64,000 bases of DNA from Cryptomeria japonica. Lineage: Eukaryota; Streptophyta; Pinopsida; Cupressales; Cupressaceae. The stretch covers positions 44,901,517-44,965,516 of the forward strand of contig NC_081411.1 in NCBI RefSeq assembly GCF_030272615.1. The letters run 5' to 3'. A program made the translations under genes and the position numbers. Positions within the stretch are counted from its first letter, which is position 1. Each line of letters opens with the position of its first letter. The notes beneath the pieces were generated by a model. That model was not told the origin of the DNA, ran no database searches, and was given only the letters and a program-made list of their open reading frames with translations. Shown in pieces: positions 47,557 to 59,766 of the stretch.

Positions 47557-50320
47557 TCACCTCTTAATTAAATCAGTATAGAAAAATGAAACATTAGATG
47601 TATAGGCTAGTATCCTGCCTCCCGTTTCAATAGCTTTTCTCAAAAGATATTTATTCAGGGATAAAGCCATCTTCCCTGTATCAATATCTTTCATTATATG
47701 TTCACCTCTTTTCTTTCTGTAATTTTTCTTAGCCAAAGTCTGAGAAGCTTCTTCAAAGGACTTCAGTTGGTCAGAGGCATCAGTAACCAATTGGCCAAGC
47801 TTGCCAATAGTAGTTGACAAATTTCCTATAGCAGTCTCCGGTAGAAGACTAGACAAAATCTCCACAATAGTTTGGATTGTTTCTTCTTCCTTCCTTTGTT
47901 CCTTAAGTCTCTTCTTGTGAGCCCTAGATTGCATCATAGTAGCAATCTCCATAAGTTTTGATGCACTCATATTCTCTACATCTATAGGCCCTTTGATACC
48001 TAATGAGTCACCATCAGCATCATTTTGCTGCTTGATTAATGTCTTTTCTCTTTTAGTAGATTTCATCTCCTCAATTTCCTCTTTCTCTTGTTCCTTTTCT
48101 TGCTCATAGGACTTTCTCATAAAATTTTTTTGCAGGTTTCTCCTGAGTAGCCTGTGGAACCGGTGGTAGTTGTGTTTTCATTTGTTGACCTTTTATCGAT
48201 GGGGGTGGAATATCCACATTTAGTTGAATTGTCAATACATCCACTATTTTAACCTATAAATAGTAACAACAAGTGGTTGCTTATCTAGTTCAATAATATT
48301 CCTAGATAGATCAATGGTGTCTTGAACATCATCAACAAAAAAAAATGGTTGGGAAGTAGTGTCACCCTTATGCTTATCTATATCTGGTGAAACAATTTCT
48401 TCTCCATCTAACTTTGGTTGACATCCAATCTCTATTTGATCATCACTATGAGACTTTTTATGCTTATGCATCCGTTGAATGTTTCTAGCTATCTGATGAG
48501 TTCCTACTTTAATAGATTGCACCTTTCCATTCATTAACATAAATCTTCTTGTCTTAAAATGAAATTTTCCTTTGAATTTATCAAGTAATGCTGCTAATTC
48601 ATCTTTAGACAAATCAGGAAAATATTGAATGAAATTACTATCAATTATTTCTTGATCCTATTCAACTGCCACTTTCCACTTATTTACAAGAATAGAATAC
48701 AAAGAATCAGAAATATCATTTTTACGATCCTTAGGTAATTGATTATATTGACATAAGTAGTTGATTACCTTTTGAACAATTTATTCCTTCTGATCTTCAT
48801 CAAATGAATCAAAACATTTTTTTAACATTATCAAATCTATGTCTCCCTAATGTTTTTACTGTTCTCTCAAAATTAGACATAGGTTTTGCAAGACAAAGCT
48901 TTAATGGGAATACCCTGCTCAGAGGTGTCTTCAACTGGTTTGGCTTTCTTACCAAGTTCCTTCACTTTCTTTGGCTCCTCCTCAGTGTCAGTATCATCAT
49001 ATTTTGCTTGAAGAATCAGTTGTCGGTCTCTCTTCTTCGTTGCATTCTGCTTCTTTATGTATACCTTTGGTGTCAGTTCCTTCTTAACTTGGACACTTTG
49101 TGTCACTCCTGTACTTGATGACACTAGAGGTTCTTTCTCAACCTTCTTCTTCTTTCCTTTACCAATACTGGGTTTAACACTACTAGTTTCAACTTCTGCA
49201 GTGTGCTCCTCGAAGGTACCCATTCTTTTCTTCTTCTTGTCACTGGAGATGCCAACAGGTTATTAGCATAACTAATCAATGTCATAATTGACTTCATAGA
49301 TCATGTCTTCCATTTCATCTTCTCTAGGTTCGATAGCTTCCATGAGACATAAATCAGTGGTGATTGTGAAAATGATGTCCTTAGAAAAGTGTTTTCCCAC
49401 ATCTTTAGGTAGCCTAACTCTCATGCTCATTTTTTGTTGAAATTCATTGAAGTACATGTTCATTGCAGCAGAGAAAGTGTTATTAACAACCTTAATATTG
49501 TTCTTTATCTGAGCAGTTATTGGTAGGTCTTTTGACCATTCAATGTCACCAATTCCCGGTAGGAAATTCTTAAAGTGAAAGAAAAAAACCAATCAATAAC
49601 TAACCAAATTTGAACTTCTGACTACTGTCCTTCTTAATTGATTGTAGATTCAACATCAATTGACTCCTTATGGCCTCACATAGGTCATAATTTGCACTCT
49701 TAATAATCATTTTATAGGTTGTATGCTTTGTTGTAGATGACACATTGTTCATTCTACTGGAATAGAATATTCTATAGCCTATAACCATGGCAGAAAATCT
49801 AACTATTGGTTCCTTAATGTTATTAACAAAAAATGCATGCCCATCAGAGGTAAACTGAGATAATGTTGTTACAGTCTCTTTAGAAATTCGCCTCAACTTG
49901 GGAACTTCACCAGTTGACCAAAAACTAGTCACATCATATATAGCTTCCTTAGTGATTGTATGTGACCTTTCCAGATACATATTCTTACCATGAACTCGAC
50001 TAAGAATGATTCTTATATGTTCCTCTTAAAAATCCTCAAGAAAATAGGCTGCATTATACAAACCCTTCTCATAAACCCTAATATACTCAGGTTTGATCTT
50101 TCTGCTCTTATCACATAGGGTTTTCAATTGAGAGTATATTAACAATGATCCTAAATCTTCAATTTTGCAATCAATATAACTAGATAAAACACCTTTTACG
50201 GTTATACCATCAAGAACTTGAGATAAAGCATTGTAAGACACTATTTTTTCAGATTCAATAAACTCCATAGGTTCTTATGTGATCATAAAACTCTCTACTT
50301 GCTTACATGATGAATCCATT
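47557..50320 (-). mobile_element. Second ORF region of unknown function
   Basis: Coding stretches in order on the minus strand begin with MEFIESEKIVSYNALSQ (about 50268). Next are the region RRISKETVTTLSQFTSDGHA with IVRFSAMVIGYRIFYSSRMN (49600-49980), GIGDIEWSKDLPITAQIKNN (near 49540), a lysine-rich acidic middle (48873-49223), and a coiled-coil tail (47557-48120). It occupies the place of pol after gag. The order of helical head, charged middle and coiled-coil tail resembles 2280-5340. It may be a captured gene or a family-specific protein; similarity to the 'putative plant transposon protein' family is only suspected. It is broken several times. Confidence 0.5.
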
Positions 50321-50819
50321 ATGATAAACTCAATTTGAAATGGATTTACAAAAAAATACCTTAATTCTCCCACCGTGCCTCAACTTCTGGTTGATTACTC
50401 AAATGCACACCAGTTCCACCTTCACTAATCTTTGAATCAACTTCAATCATGCAATTCACAACACAAATTCATCAACAAGAAGCTAGCAATTCTCTTTTCT
50501 CTCTGCAAGTGCTCAATAATTCTATTTCGAATGCATTTAGGGTAAAACTAATGCAGTAAAACTCTCTTTTATCATCTTTACCTACTGCATTAATTGCTCG
50601 ATCACTAGGGTTACAAAGTCTAATACATCGCTTAATGATACATTCAATATTAATAGGTGTGAGACCAATTGATAGTCTTTCAAAAAACCAATAGACAAGG
50701 ATATCAAGATTTCACACATAACAACTCAAAAATGCAAACTTTCTTACCACACATATTTCAAGGGGCCTAGAAGTAGATTTACCGCTATGCTCCCCTTAGC
50801 CCTGTTAAAAATGCTTAAT

Positions 50820-51800
50820 TCACCGGTGCAGGATTCTCCACACTAGGTGAAGGATTAGGTTCTTTTGTAGGCATATCACCACTCTTCTTTTTCCAGTTTT
50901 GGTTCATTTCTTCTCTAGTTTCGTCAATATTTACCTTCCGCTTACCCTTCTAGTCTACAAAATGATTAACCGGTTTGTTCTTTTTGGTTCTATAGAGCTT
51001 CACCATGTGTCCTAGTTTGTGACAATGATAGAAGGCCATTCTGGATGATCCCCAAGGTCCTTCATTGCCTCTTCTTGTCCTCCTTCTGTAGTTCATAGCC
51101 ACATGACCATAATCGTTACAAATGTTGAAAATAAAATTAGTTACCTTTTCCATCTCAAATGAACTAAACCGGTTGACATAGGGTTTCTGCTAGTTCATGT
51201 TACCCTGATTGTCATAGGTTCTCCTCCAGTTACCATTAGGTATTGAATTCATGTGAGGTACTTGATTATTTTCTCCATATCTACATTCAACTGATCTATG
51301 TCCATACATGTTGTAGGTAAAACAATGACCTTCAAATCTCCTAGATACATACCTAGTATTTGCATTGTAGCCTGTATTCTCATTGGGTGTGTTTCTACAC
51401 ACATTTGCAATATGTCCATGTTTATGATAGACAAAGAAAACAGGTTTAAAAACTTTCTTATCGGTAGGCTTGTTAGCCTTAGGATAAATTTTGTCCTTGT
51501 GAATGTTTCTCTTTGTTCTAGAAGACTCTCCTTTCTCAAATGTATCTCCTTTCATCCTCTGAGGTTGGATCTACTCATCTAGGATAGAAGAACTTTTATT
51601 GAACTTTTCTCACTTTCCATTAGCCTCAGTAAGTTCTTTGGTAAGATCTTCATTGTGTTTTGTAAGAGTCTCTCTTAAGGATGATTCCATTTCAAGATTT
51701 AGATGCAAAGGCTCTGTTTCTTCTTTCCCTTCATGCCAATGTTCATGCAAGGTTGCATTCTCTTATTTGATCCTAGCAATCTCATGATCTCTTTCTTTGG
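50820..51800 (-). mobile_element. Copia-type gag C-terminal part with zinc knuckles
   Basis: On the minus strand a coiled stretch is followed by repeated zinc-knuckle-like units. Examples are CFTYNMYGHRSVEC (about 51290-51330) and related HGHIANVC, YGHVAMNY and CHKLGHMVKLY units. Zinc knuckles bind the element's RNA. The N-terminal capsid part is missing, cut off at 51810 by the nested element and its associated deletion. Broken. Confidence 0.65.
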
Positions 51801-51810
51801 TTATGTCTTG

Positions 51811-52130
51811 GGATAGTGTGTGTAGGACAAATTCCACCTTTTATGGTGTTGATCTTGTTGTTACACTCCACATTCAGTGGGTGATCCACCTCATGTGGAC
51901 TATTATATTATTTCTCCTACCTACCCACACCTATTTCCTACCTACCCTTGTTTCTTATTGAGCCACATGTCATGTTTGTGTGCTCACATATCCCTAGCCT
52001 TGCCTATATAAGCAAGTTCATCTACATTGTATGTAAAATGGAACAATTGATCATTTATCTATTGATGAGAATACAGTTTATTCTTATCCTATATTTTTTC
52101 TCTATTGTACTTTTCATTGAGCTCCTCACA
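51811..52130 (+). repeat. 5' LTR of the nested element, left-truncated
   Basis: GGGATAGTGTGTGTAGGACA at 51811 matches the 3' LTR from about 55922 onward. The first ~114 bp of the 3' LTR have no counterpart here. It ends CTCACA before the primer site. A short extra segment near 51930 and a missing ~16 bp near the end distinguish it from the 3' LTR. Confidence 0.85.
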
Positions 52131-52143
52131 TGGTATCAAAACC
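52131..52143 (+). other. Primer binding site of the nested element
   Basis: TGGTATCAAAACC follows the LTR end directly and resembles the initiator-Met primer site TGGTATCAGAGCC. Confidence 0.75.
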
Positions 52144-53305
52144 ATTGGGGCTTCATTGATTAGTTTTTGGAGACATCGTGAAAGGCTTCTATTTTCATAT
52201 CTGAGAGACTGCATTTTTTGGAGGCATCTTAGAGCATTTTTGACCTCACCATTGCATCCGGGAGGCCATTTCCATAAAAATCAAGTATATATTTGACCTA
52301 TTTTGGCAAAAATTGATTTTTGGGTGTGGAGGAAATTTTCTACCGAATTAAGGCGGTACGGTATGAAATTTTTGGATTTTTTTCAAAAAAAAAAAAAATT
52401 TGAAAATTATTTTCCAGTTTAAAAATTTTTTATGAAAAAAAAAAAAAAAATTGGAAATTATTTTTTGGGATCCGTACCTTTTGCCTAGTTAGCAGCACAC
52501 AATCAGTACCATGTCAGCAGTCCAGTTGGCTGCCAAATAACCCTGCCACGTCAGCAGCCCAGTTGGCTACCACATCACCTGCCAAATCACTTGCACAGTC
52601 AGCACCTAGTCAGCCATGAAGTTTGGACGACAGTCATACGGTCGTCAAATTTAACCCCGCAATCCGTTGACATCATCATTAAAAAAAATTTTTTGCAGGC
52701 CCCTCTCATTGAGCTTTTTGATTTTGCAGTTCAACTTCAAATGGCCATATCTTGCTCATTTGTGCTCCTTTTTAGGTGCAATTTTTTTTGAAATGGGCTA
52801 GAATTTTGTGTACTTTCACGTGGTAGAATTATTTTCTAATTTTAATAGATAGATTTTTTAGAATTATCAGTTTTTGGTTACTGTACCTATCCAATCCCCA
52901 TTTCTGCAACTTCCATCTCTTCGTTCGGGCTCATACAAACTCCTTTTCAGGTTGCATTTTTTTTGAAAGTGCATTATTTTTTGTCCACTCTCATAATATG
53001 CTATCATCTTGTAGCAATTGTGGGTATAAATTGTGCTTTCATCATATGGTCTTATTTGGCCAATTTGGCATTTGTCTTGCATAGATCTATCTTTCTGATC
53101 TTTTGTTTTATAGTTCTCAACCTATTGGGGCATTTGTAAAAAAAATTAGAAGTCCACCTTGCCATTGTTTGGAAATAGCCTATTGTACACGCACTACATA
53201 TAAAGTGCCAAAATCATCATTTTTTTGGGGGGTACTTTGATTGAGTGAATTTGGGGGGGTGTCTCTTGTGATTTTGTGCTCTTGTGTTCCTTCCTTTCTA
53301 ATGCT
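52144..53305 (+). other. Untranslated leader of the nested element
   Basis: The leader of about 1.16 kb has no ORF. It contains two A-rich runs near 52390 and 52440. A small repeat family built on CAGCAGYCCAGTTGGCT lies at 52510-52600. Confidence 0.6.
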
Positions 53306-54832
53306 ATGGGTTCTTATAAGTTTCCTCTCTTAACTCCTCATAAATATGCTACTTGGAAAATTGATGCATGGAGTAAACTTATGGAAAAAGTACTCACTCA
53401 TTACATTGATGGAACTATTGTTGCTCTCGCTGATCCTAAGGTTGATCTAGTTGGTCACTTTGATTGGCTCACTAAAAATATCATGGCAATTGGTACCTTA
53501 AGAAAGCATGTATCAAAGGATCTCATTTTCCATATTGAGAAGTGTGCTCTAATCAATGATGTTTGGCAAAAGTTTCAAGACTTATATGGTCAAGTTGATG
53601 AGATTAGGGGATATCAAATTGATAGTGATCTCAACATGTTGGATCCCAAGAACTTTGATACTATACAAGATTATGTCACTAAGGCAAATGAGTTGAGGGC
53701 ACAACTCAAAGATTATGGCATTGATAAGAAGGATACTCAATTGATATTCAACTTGATAGGCAAGCTTCCACAAGAATATGAAACATTTGTTTCTAGTTTC
53801 CAAGCCCATAGGATGACAATGGGTTCAAGCTACACAATGCCTACATTTGATGCTTTCAATGAAATGTTGATGATGGAACAAACTAAGTTGATAAGCATGG
53901 GCATTCTTAAGCCTTCTAAGTCTCAAGCATTAGTGGAAAATCAAGGGAACAAAGGAAATCAAGAAAAGGACAACTCAAATAAGAAGAAATGGCAATCAAA
54001 GCCTAAGGACAAAACACCATCTTCTCCACAACAAGGAGATTCATCCTCTTCCAAGAGGGATAACTTACCAAAGAGGGAGAGACCTACTTGTGCCTATTGT
54101 AAAATGTTTGGTCATGAGGAGTGTCGTTGCCACTCTAAGAAGATTGATGAGCTCACACATATCATCACAAAGCATAACATTGATTTGCCTAATGTCTACA
54201 AGAAGGATTATTCATCAACTTCCACTTCCTCACATTCAAAAGGAAAAGGGCAAGCATTCATGGCTTCTAAAAGTGGGAACACTCACTCTTTTGGGACAAG
54301 AAAAAGAAAAGCTCTTTGTGCTACAACAAGTCATGATTCAGAGAGATGGCTTCTAGATTTAGGGGCTTCTCATCATATGGCATCTTCGCAGTCTATGTTC
54401 TCTACATTTGAGCCTTGCACCATGCTGCAAATTTTGATGGGCAATCATACATACATGGATGTGATTGGGAAAGGATCTATTGACATTGGGGATAACTCCT
54501 TCAATGATGTGTTGTGTGTACCCCACTTGACAAACAATCTCCTTTCTATCTATCAAATCACACATGGCACAACTAAGAGAGTTGTGGAGTTCACACCTGA
54601 GTTAGTTTTCATTCAAGACTTGGAGACTAGAGCTATCATTGTGAATGGGGTGGTTGATCATGCATCTCGGTTATACTCCTTTTTAGATTTTGTTGATGAT
54701 GATGATTTCACATTTGATGATTCTACACATGATGATCACACTTCTTGTGATGGTTTATATTTTGAGGAGAACTTTGGACACTTGAACATGGGGATTCTCA
54801 CATGTGACCCCATTCCTGAGCCTTGTATTTAA
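53306..54832 (+). CDS. Gag-protease polyprotein of the nested element
   Basis: The ATG at 53306 (MGSYKFPLLT) opens 508 residues. Residues 1 to about 220 form a copia Gag of UBN2 type (YATWKIDAWSKLMEK, later LIGKLPQEYETFVSS). A lysine- and serine-rich linker follows, then one CCHC zinc knuckle CAYCKMFGHEECRC at 262-275. An aspartic-protease region has the D-x-G-A-S motif at about 351-355 (RWLLDLGASHHMA). The chain ends in an acidic Asp-rich tail. Gag would form particles and bind RNA. The ORF is uninterrupted, in contrast to the other elements here, and stops before any integrase. It is a retroelement protein, not a host gene. Confidence 0.88.
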   Translation: MGSYKFPLLTPHKYATWKIDAWSKLMEKVLTHYIDGTIVALADPKVDLVGHFDWLTKNIMAIGTLRKHVSKDLIFHIEKCALINDVWQKFQDLYGQVDEIRGYQIDSDLNMLDPKNFDTIQDYVTKANELRAQLKDYGIDKKDTQLIFNLIGKLPQEYETFVSSFQAHRMTMGSSYTMPTFDAFNEMLMMEQTKLISMGILKPSKSQALVENQGNKGNQEKDNSNKKKWQSKPKDKTPSSPQQGDSSSSKRDNLPKRERPTCAYCKMFGHEECRCHSKKIDELTHIITKHNIDLPNVYKKDYSSTSTSSHSKGKGQAFMASKSGNTHSFGTRKRKALCATTSHDSERWLLDLGASHHMASSQSMFSTFEPCTMLQILMGNHTYMDVIGKGSIDIGDNSFNDVLCVPHLTNNLLSIYQITHGTTKRVVEFTPELVFIQDLETRAIIVNGVVDHASRLYSFLDFVDDDDFTFDDSTHDDHTSCDGLYFEENFGHLNMGILTCDPIPEPCI

Positions 54833-54946
54833 TCTCCTCATATTGATATCACATCACCTATTGCACCTGATGATGCAGATAATGTGACAGTTTTGCCTTC
54901 ATGTGATTCAATGCAATAGGATATTCATTGTCTTCCAGCTTCAAAT

Positions 54947-55318
54947 TTGTGGGATGGTTACTTGACAAACATTGCAGGTTTGTTTGTGGAATCCTACATT
55001 GAAGATTTGGAAGACATCATTGATGACATTCATCTTCTCTTTGATGAAGGTGATCCTTCTTCAATTGTTGCAAGGGAACACTTTGACCCTCTTGTTCATT
55101 CTCTACATGATCATTCTTTCAAGGTTGACATGATTGTGGATACTTATGTCGAGCAGTTGGAGGAGGTCTATTTATCTTTTGAGGAGACATGTGAGTCTTT
55201 GGGACATGTTCTACATCCATCTCCACTAGATCCTGGAGTGCCTTTTTTAGCAGTGTGGCACAGTTTACCACCTTTGGAGGGGGTACCTTTCAACATCGAC
55301 ATGGGGACACTTGAGTAG
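54947..55318 (+). mobile_element. Acidic second ORF of the nested element
   Basis: It starts MWDGYLTNIAGLFVESYIED and is rich in Asp and Glu (YIEDLEDIIDDIHLLFDEGD). It ends in a proline-rich stretch. It lies where integrase would follow in a full copia element but shows no integrase motif. It may be a remnant or a spacer protein. No function is assigned. Confidence 0.45.
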
Positions 55319-55794
55319 TTTTCAGAGATTCCTTTTATCATGATTTTCTTTTATACATCTTCCCTTCATGATTGTGGAGCCTTCATGGATACACCTTTGG
55401 TTTTGTTTCTTCCTAAGGGGAGGAATGTTGTTTGACATTCATGGAGCATTTTCTTCATACATCGAGCTTCTATCATTGGTGCAGGATCCACATTGAGGGG
55501 GGCCTTCCTAGCTTCTCTTCTTCTCTCATATGGGGGGGACTTTTTCCTCACATGGGGTTTTGTCCTTCACATACTTCTATGAGAGTTCTTTGTATCTAGT
55601 TTTTCATCTCTCTTTTGTGGGAGGGTTTTTTTCCATTGGGTTTTTCTCTCTTTCCCCACTTTGTGAGATATTTCAATGCATTGGTTTGTATGCATTTTCA
55701 TTTGTACATGGGTACTTAACATGGCCTAGTAGCTGGGACCCATCTTATATTGCTTAGTTGCATTGTAGACTTAAGTGCATTCCCCTAAGTTTCA

Positions 55795-55806
55795 CTTAAG
55801 GGGGGG
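55795..55806 (+). other. Polypurine tract of the nested element
   Basis: AAGGGGGGG immediately precedes the TGTTGG start of the 3' LTR at 55807, as required for plus-strand priming. Confidence 0.75.
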
Positions 55807-56236
55807 TGTTGGTGTAAATAATTATTCATCTTAGATATTATTACACTATACTTAAGTTTACTTAGGAAATGCATTTCATAGTAGTTTGGGTATGAGACAC
55901 TTGGGTGTTTGTGTCACATTGGGATAGTGTGTGTAGGACAAATTCCACCTTTTATGGTGTTGATCTTGTTGTTACACTCCACATTCAGTGGGCGATCCAC
56001 CTCATGTGGACTATTATATTATTTCTCCTACCTACCCTTGTTTCTTATTGAGCCACATGTCATGTTTGTGTGCTCACATATCCCTAGCCTTGCCTATATA
56101 AGCAGGTTCATCTACATTGTATGTAAAATGGAACAATTGATCATTTATCTATTGATGAGAATATAGTTTATGCTTATCCTATATTTTGTCTCTATTGTAC
56201 TTTTCATTGAGCTCTTGATCTTGGCAAAATCTCACA
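55807..56236 (+). repeat. 3' LTR of the nested element
   Basis: It starts TGTTGGTGTAAATAATT and ends AATCTCACA, 430 bp. A TATA-like GCCTATATAAGC lies near 56092. Confidence 0.85.
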
Positions 56237-56625
56237 CTCATTACAGATTGCCACCAAATCTGTCGGTTAGGGGTAACTCATCATGACCGTTGATAACTCA
56301 TCACACAATCAATGAATACCGGTTAGGAGTTAGCCACTATCAACATGTAAATCGATTGTCCTCCATTGCTTCTTTGATGGTTTCCTTGAATCTCCAAGTT
56401 GGTGTCAAGCCATTCCTGCATATATGGGTTGTTGATATATATTGGTTTGATACTCTCTAAACCATCATAAACTAAACATCGAATACCAGTTGCAATACAA
56501 GTAACTTTAGAAGTAATACCTATTTGTCTAAGATTACAATGTCAATGTAAACATATGTGTGTGTGTACATTTTCCATCAATGACAACACATGAAGTCATC
56601 CATTACAATCATCATCAAGCCAATA
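56237..56625 (-). repeat. Remnant 5' LTR of the gag-plus-ORF element
   Basis: It matches 46560-46976 over about 390 bp but is somewhat diverged. Its outer end reads CCAATA where the left copy has CCAACA. Its inner part was lost next to the nested element. Confidence 0.75.
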
Positions 56626-57960
56626 GGGGTTACCTGCTTTATATTTGATTCAACAATAGATCTTGCTTGTTGTAAGGGAATGGTAGAATTGTGCCATCTT
56701 GGTAATGCCAATTTGAATGAATTACTCTCACAATCCTATTTAATTTTTAATGGACCCATCCACAATTAATCAAAATTTCTCTATGCTCTTTTTGGCTCTC
56801 TTCTTTATCCCACAATAGGACCATGTCTCCCTCCATGAAGCTTCTAGATCTAGCTTCCTGGTTAAAGAACTTGTTTACATTTTCTTTATGTAAGGTAGTC
56901 CTATTTACTATATATTCTCTCTATTCTCCAATTTTGGAAAGATACATTCTTCTTTTCTCTAAGAATTTTTTAAATTATTTATCTTTGACCACCACTTATA
57001 ATTTCTATGTACTAATTCCAAAGGTATAGGTAAGACAACTCAAATTCCATAAACCAACTCAAATGGTGACATACCTATCAACCAACCCACAATGCCTTAT
57101 AGATTTTCTTTTGCCAATCCTTTTGGTTATTAGTCACAAACTTAATCACAATTGCAATCAAGGTTGTATTGTTTATATCTTCTTGTCAATTATCCCATGG
57201 ATGATAGTCTAATGAGTATGGGACTAAAATATCGTATTCATAGAAAAATAGAGTAATTTGAAATGAGGAGAAGTTAATTGCATTGTTGGTCACAATTTTT
57301 AAGGACACTCCAACATGCACTATTATGTTCTCTTTAATATAGTCACATACAACACTAGAAGTGGTACACTTCATTGTTATGGCTTCAACCCATTTAGTAA
57401 AATAATTTGTGGCTTTCAAAATATGTTTATGCCCAACACTTGAGGTTGGGTTAATTGGCCCTATAGAATTGAGACTCCACTATTGAAAAGGTTCTTCAAT
57501 AAATATTAGTTTTGAGGGGCAAAGTTTCCAATTGAGTTCTTCCAACAAACTTTCTACACTTGTCACACTTGGATACCTATTGGTATGCATCTTTAAATAT
57601 CCCAGGCCAATAATAACATTGCCTTAAAATCTTAAAAGGTATCAATGTTGAAGAAAAATTTCCTCCATGTGCTTCATTGTAGAATACTTTCAAAAGATTT
57701 AGTTGCTTCTCTTTGTCTACACATCTCAAAAAAGTTCCATCGTGGCCTTTTTTATACAAAACATCATTCTAAATTACATATTTTTCTTCTTCATCTTCAA
57801 GTTTATTTTTCATTTAGGACATAGATGTTTACGACATTCACCATAAGTAAGGTAGTGGATAATGTTAGAGAACCAAGAATCATCTTAACTTTCACATTTG
57901 ATAACCAGTGCCATTGCACTTCTCAATATCAAAGCATGAGGTAGAGGCCATGGTATACAA
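56626..57960 (-). mobile_element. Ty3/gypsy integrase fragment
   Basis: On the minus strand the order is IIHYLTYGEC near 57850, then the H2C2 zinc-binding region (YKKGHDGTFLRCVDKEKQ and ILRQCYYWPGIF, 57577-57759). The integrase core follows (NYFTKWVEAITM and KIVTNNAINF, 57186-57419), and a following stretch (NNQKDWQKKIYKALW) near 57110. It is a fossil with several breaks. It meets the LTR end at 56625, so the neighbouring element probably inserted into it or a deletion joined them. Confidence 0.82.
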
Positions 57961-59748
57961 TCTTTTACATACCTACAAAAAACCCACAAAGAAAAAAACT
58001 CCTATTGCAACAAAAAGCCTTCAACACTTCAGATTAAGCCATCCCTCTCACAACATGATGATTAGCTTTGATAGCACATGTTGATTAACAAGGTGTACAA
58101 ATTTTGAAAAATAAACTTAACAAAGTGTTTGCAAATGTAAATCTCAAAGATGAACCCTTAAAGAATGTGATTGTAGAATCCAAGAAAGAAAGAGAGAATA
58201 ATAATAGAGATAGCACTAGTTATACTTGCAGACACCGCTAAGATATAAATGCATCCCAAATAGAGAGATAAAAATATTCGTAATAAAGAAAGATTACACA
58301 ATAATACACTTCACTGAAGAACTTTGTAGAATATAGTAGCACCTAGATATCTACACAACTAAACAAAACTTGACGCTTACAACTAGCTTAAGGGCCCATT
58401 TTATAGAGACTTATGGGAATAATATCGTTATGTAATATCACAAAAAACAAGAAAAAAAACCACTTAGAAAACTCACATGCCTACCTTATTGGAACCATTC
58501 ATGAAGCCAAAAATAGTCACTTACAGATTCTCTTATAGTTGTCATAAGGCATCTCTCCAATTTGGATACTTATGGACCAAGATAACAATATTTAATCATA
58601 AATACACTCATAATAACTTATAATATTTGTCATAATTTTCATACATGAACTTACAGTTCACCTTACATGTGTCAAATCATCTCAAAATACAATATTCCAA
58701 ATGGGATACCTACCTATTTTGTCCTTTTTCTAAACCACAAATAGTAACTGTAACTTTGTCTTTACATGAGCTCTTCTAGAACTATTGGTTAAATGGTTTC
58801 CTACCTTATGGGTAAATTAAAAATAACACTAGGAGAAAAAATAATTGAAAGATTGATAAAGTTGATGGCACCCAAATCCTAATAGTAATTGCACAGGTAC
58901 ATGTAGACATGTATCAATGCCTTCCTAAATTTTAAATAACTAGATGCCCTTATTTTCAACTACTAATGACCTAAGTTTTTTGATGTTGTCTCAAATAACA
59001 CCTCACAACTATTGAAATTGTTCCTTTACCCTTAATATTTTAAAAATTAAAAAAAACTACACATTATATATTACAATTTTTCAAAAAGTGGCATGTACGT
59101 AAATGAGCAAGTGAGAAAAGTGACAAAATTAATTTTCATATATTTCTCATAAATTTGAATTTGTGTATCAACCCACTCACTTTTAAATATCATTTGATTC
59201 AATGGTCATATAATATATAGAAATTTTATATATTATTAATAAATTAAGCAATTATATTTTTATATTTATCATAATTGATCTTTGACTATTGAAACAATAA
59301 ATATTGAAAACTAACCTTCATTCCACCTTTAATTAATTAGTTATGAAAAACCCCTTTGAATTAAATTTTTAACAACTAAAAAAGCTTCAAGACAATAAAA
59401 TTGGTTAATAGTCTATGTTTCTCATAGTCTGTGTCTGAGCAACATCATGTAGTCTTTTCCATGACAAATTTCTTGCAATATTCGATTTAGTTGTTAAAAA
59501 TCCTTTTCCATGACAAATTGGCATGAAGTAGCGCCTCCATGTTTTTTCTTGATTGAGTGAGCTTTGTTTAGAAATAATATAATTAATTTAATTGATGTAT
59601 AGGAAAGCACCAACAAATAAAAATACTTAATACTTTCTCTCTTTCACAAAGGTATATATGATTAAGAAAATGTATAAGAATCCTCAAAATAACAATTCAA
59701 ATTTGCAAACTACAATCAAGCATTACATAGAAGAACATTTATAATATT
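57961..59748. other. AT-rich intergenic stretch
   Basis: No gene is supported. Between about 59160 and 59470 short phrases recall the COMT flanks (CATTCCACCTTTAATTAATT, CAATGGTCATATAA, AATAGTCTATGTTTCTC), but the similarity is patchy. Confidence 0.35.
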
Positions 59749-59766
59749 GTAGTCACATAAATCTGT

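Larger units (their letters stand above)
51811..56236 (+). mobile_element. Nested Gag-protease-only copia-like element
   Basis: LTRs at 51811-52130 (truncated) and 55807-56236 enclose a primer site at 52131, one long gag-protease ORF, a short acidic ORF and a polypurine tract. No integrase, RT or RNase H exists, so it is non-autonomous (TR-GAG-like). CTCAT directly after the 3' LTR, compared with ACTCATCATAGATTGC in the other outer LTR near 46562, suggests insertion at CTCAT inside the host element's LTR. The coding part looks whole. The 5' LTR lacks its first ~114 bp. Confidence 0.85.
46560..56625 (-). mobile_element. LTR element with gag plus unusual ORF, no pol; hosts a nested element
   Basis: LTR copies lie at about 46560-46976 and 56237-56625 (both holding CAAATCTGTCGGTTAGGGG and several ACCGGT or related motifs). 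In between, on the minus strand, come zinc-knuckle gag (50820-51800) and then a second ORF region (47557-50320). A purine tract (GCCAAAGGGTTAAAT on the minus strand) precedes the TGTTGG LTR start at 46976. No integrase, RT or RNase H is present. The right side was lost in part when a plus-strand element (51811-56236) inserted and a deletion followed. It is a fossil with many breaks. Confidence 0.72.
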
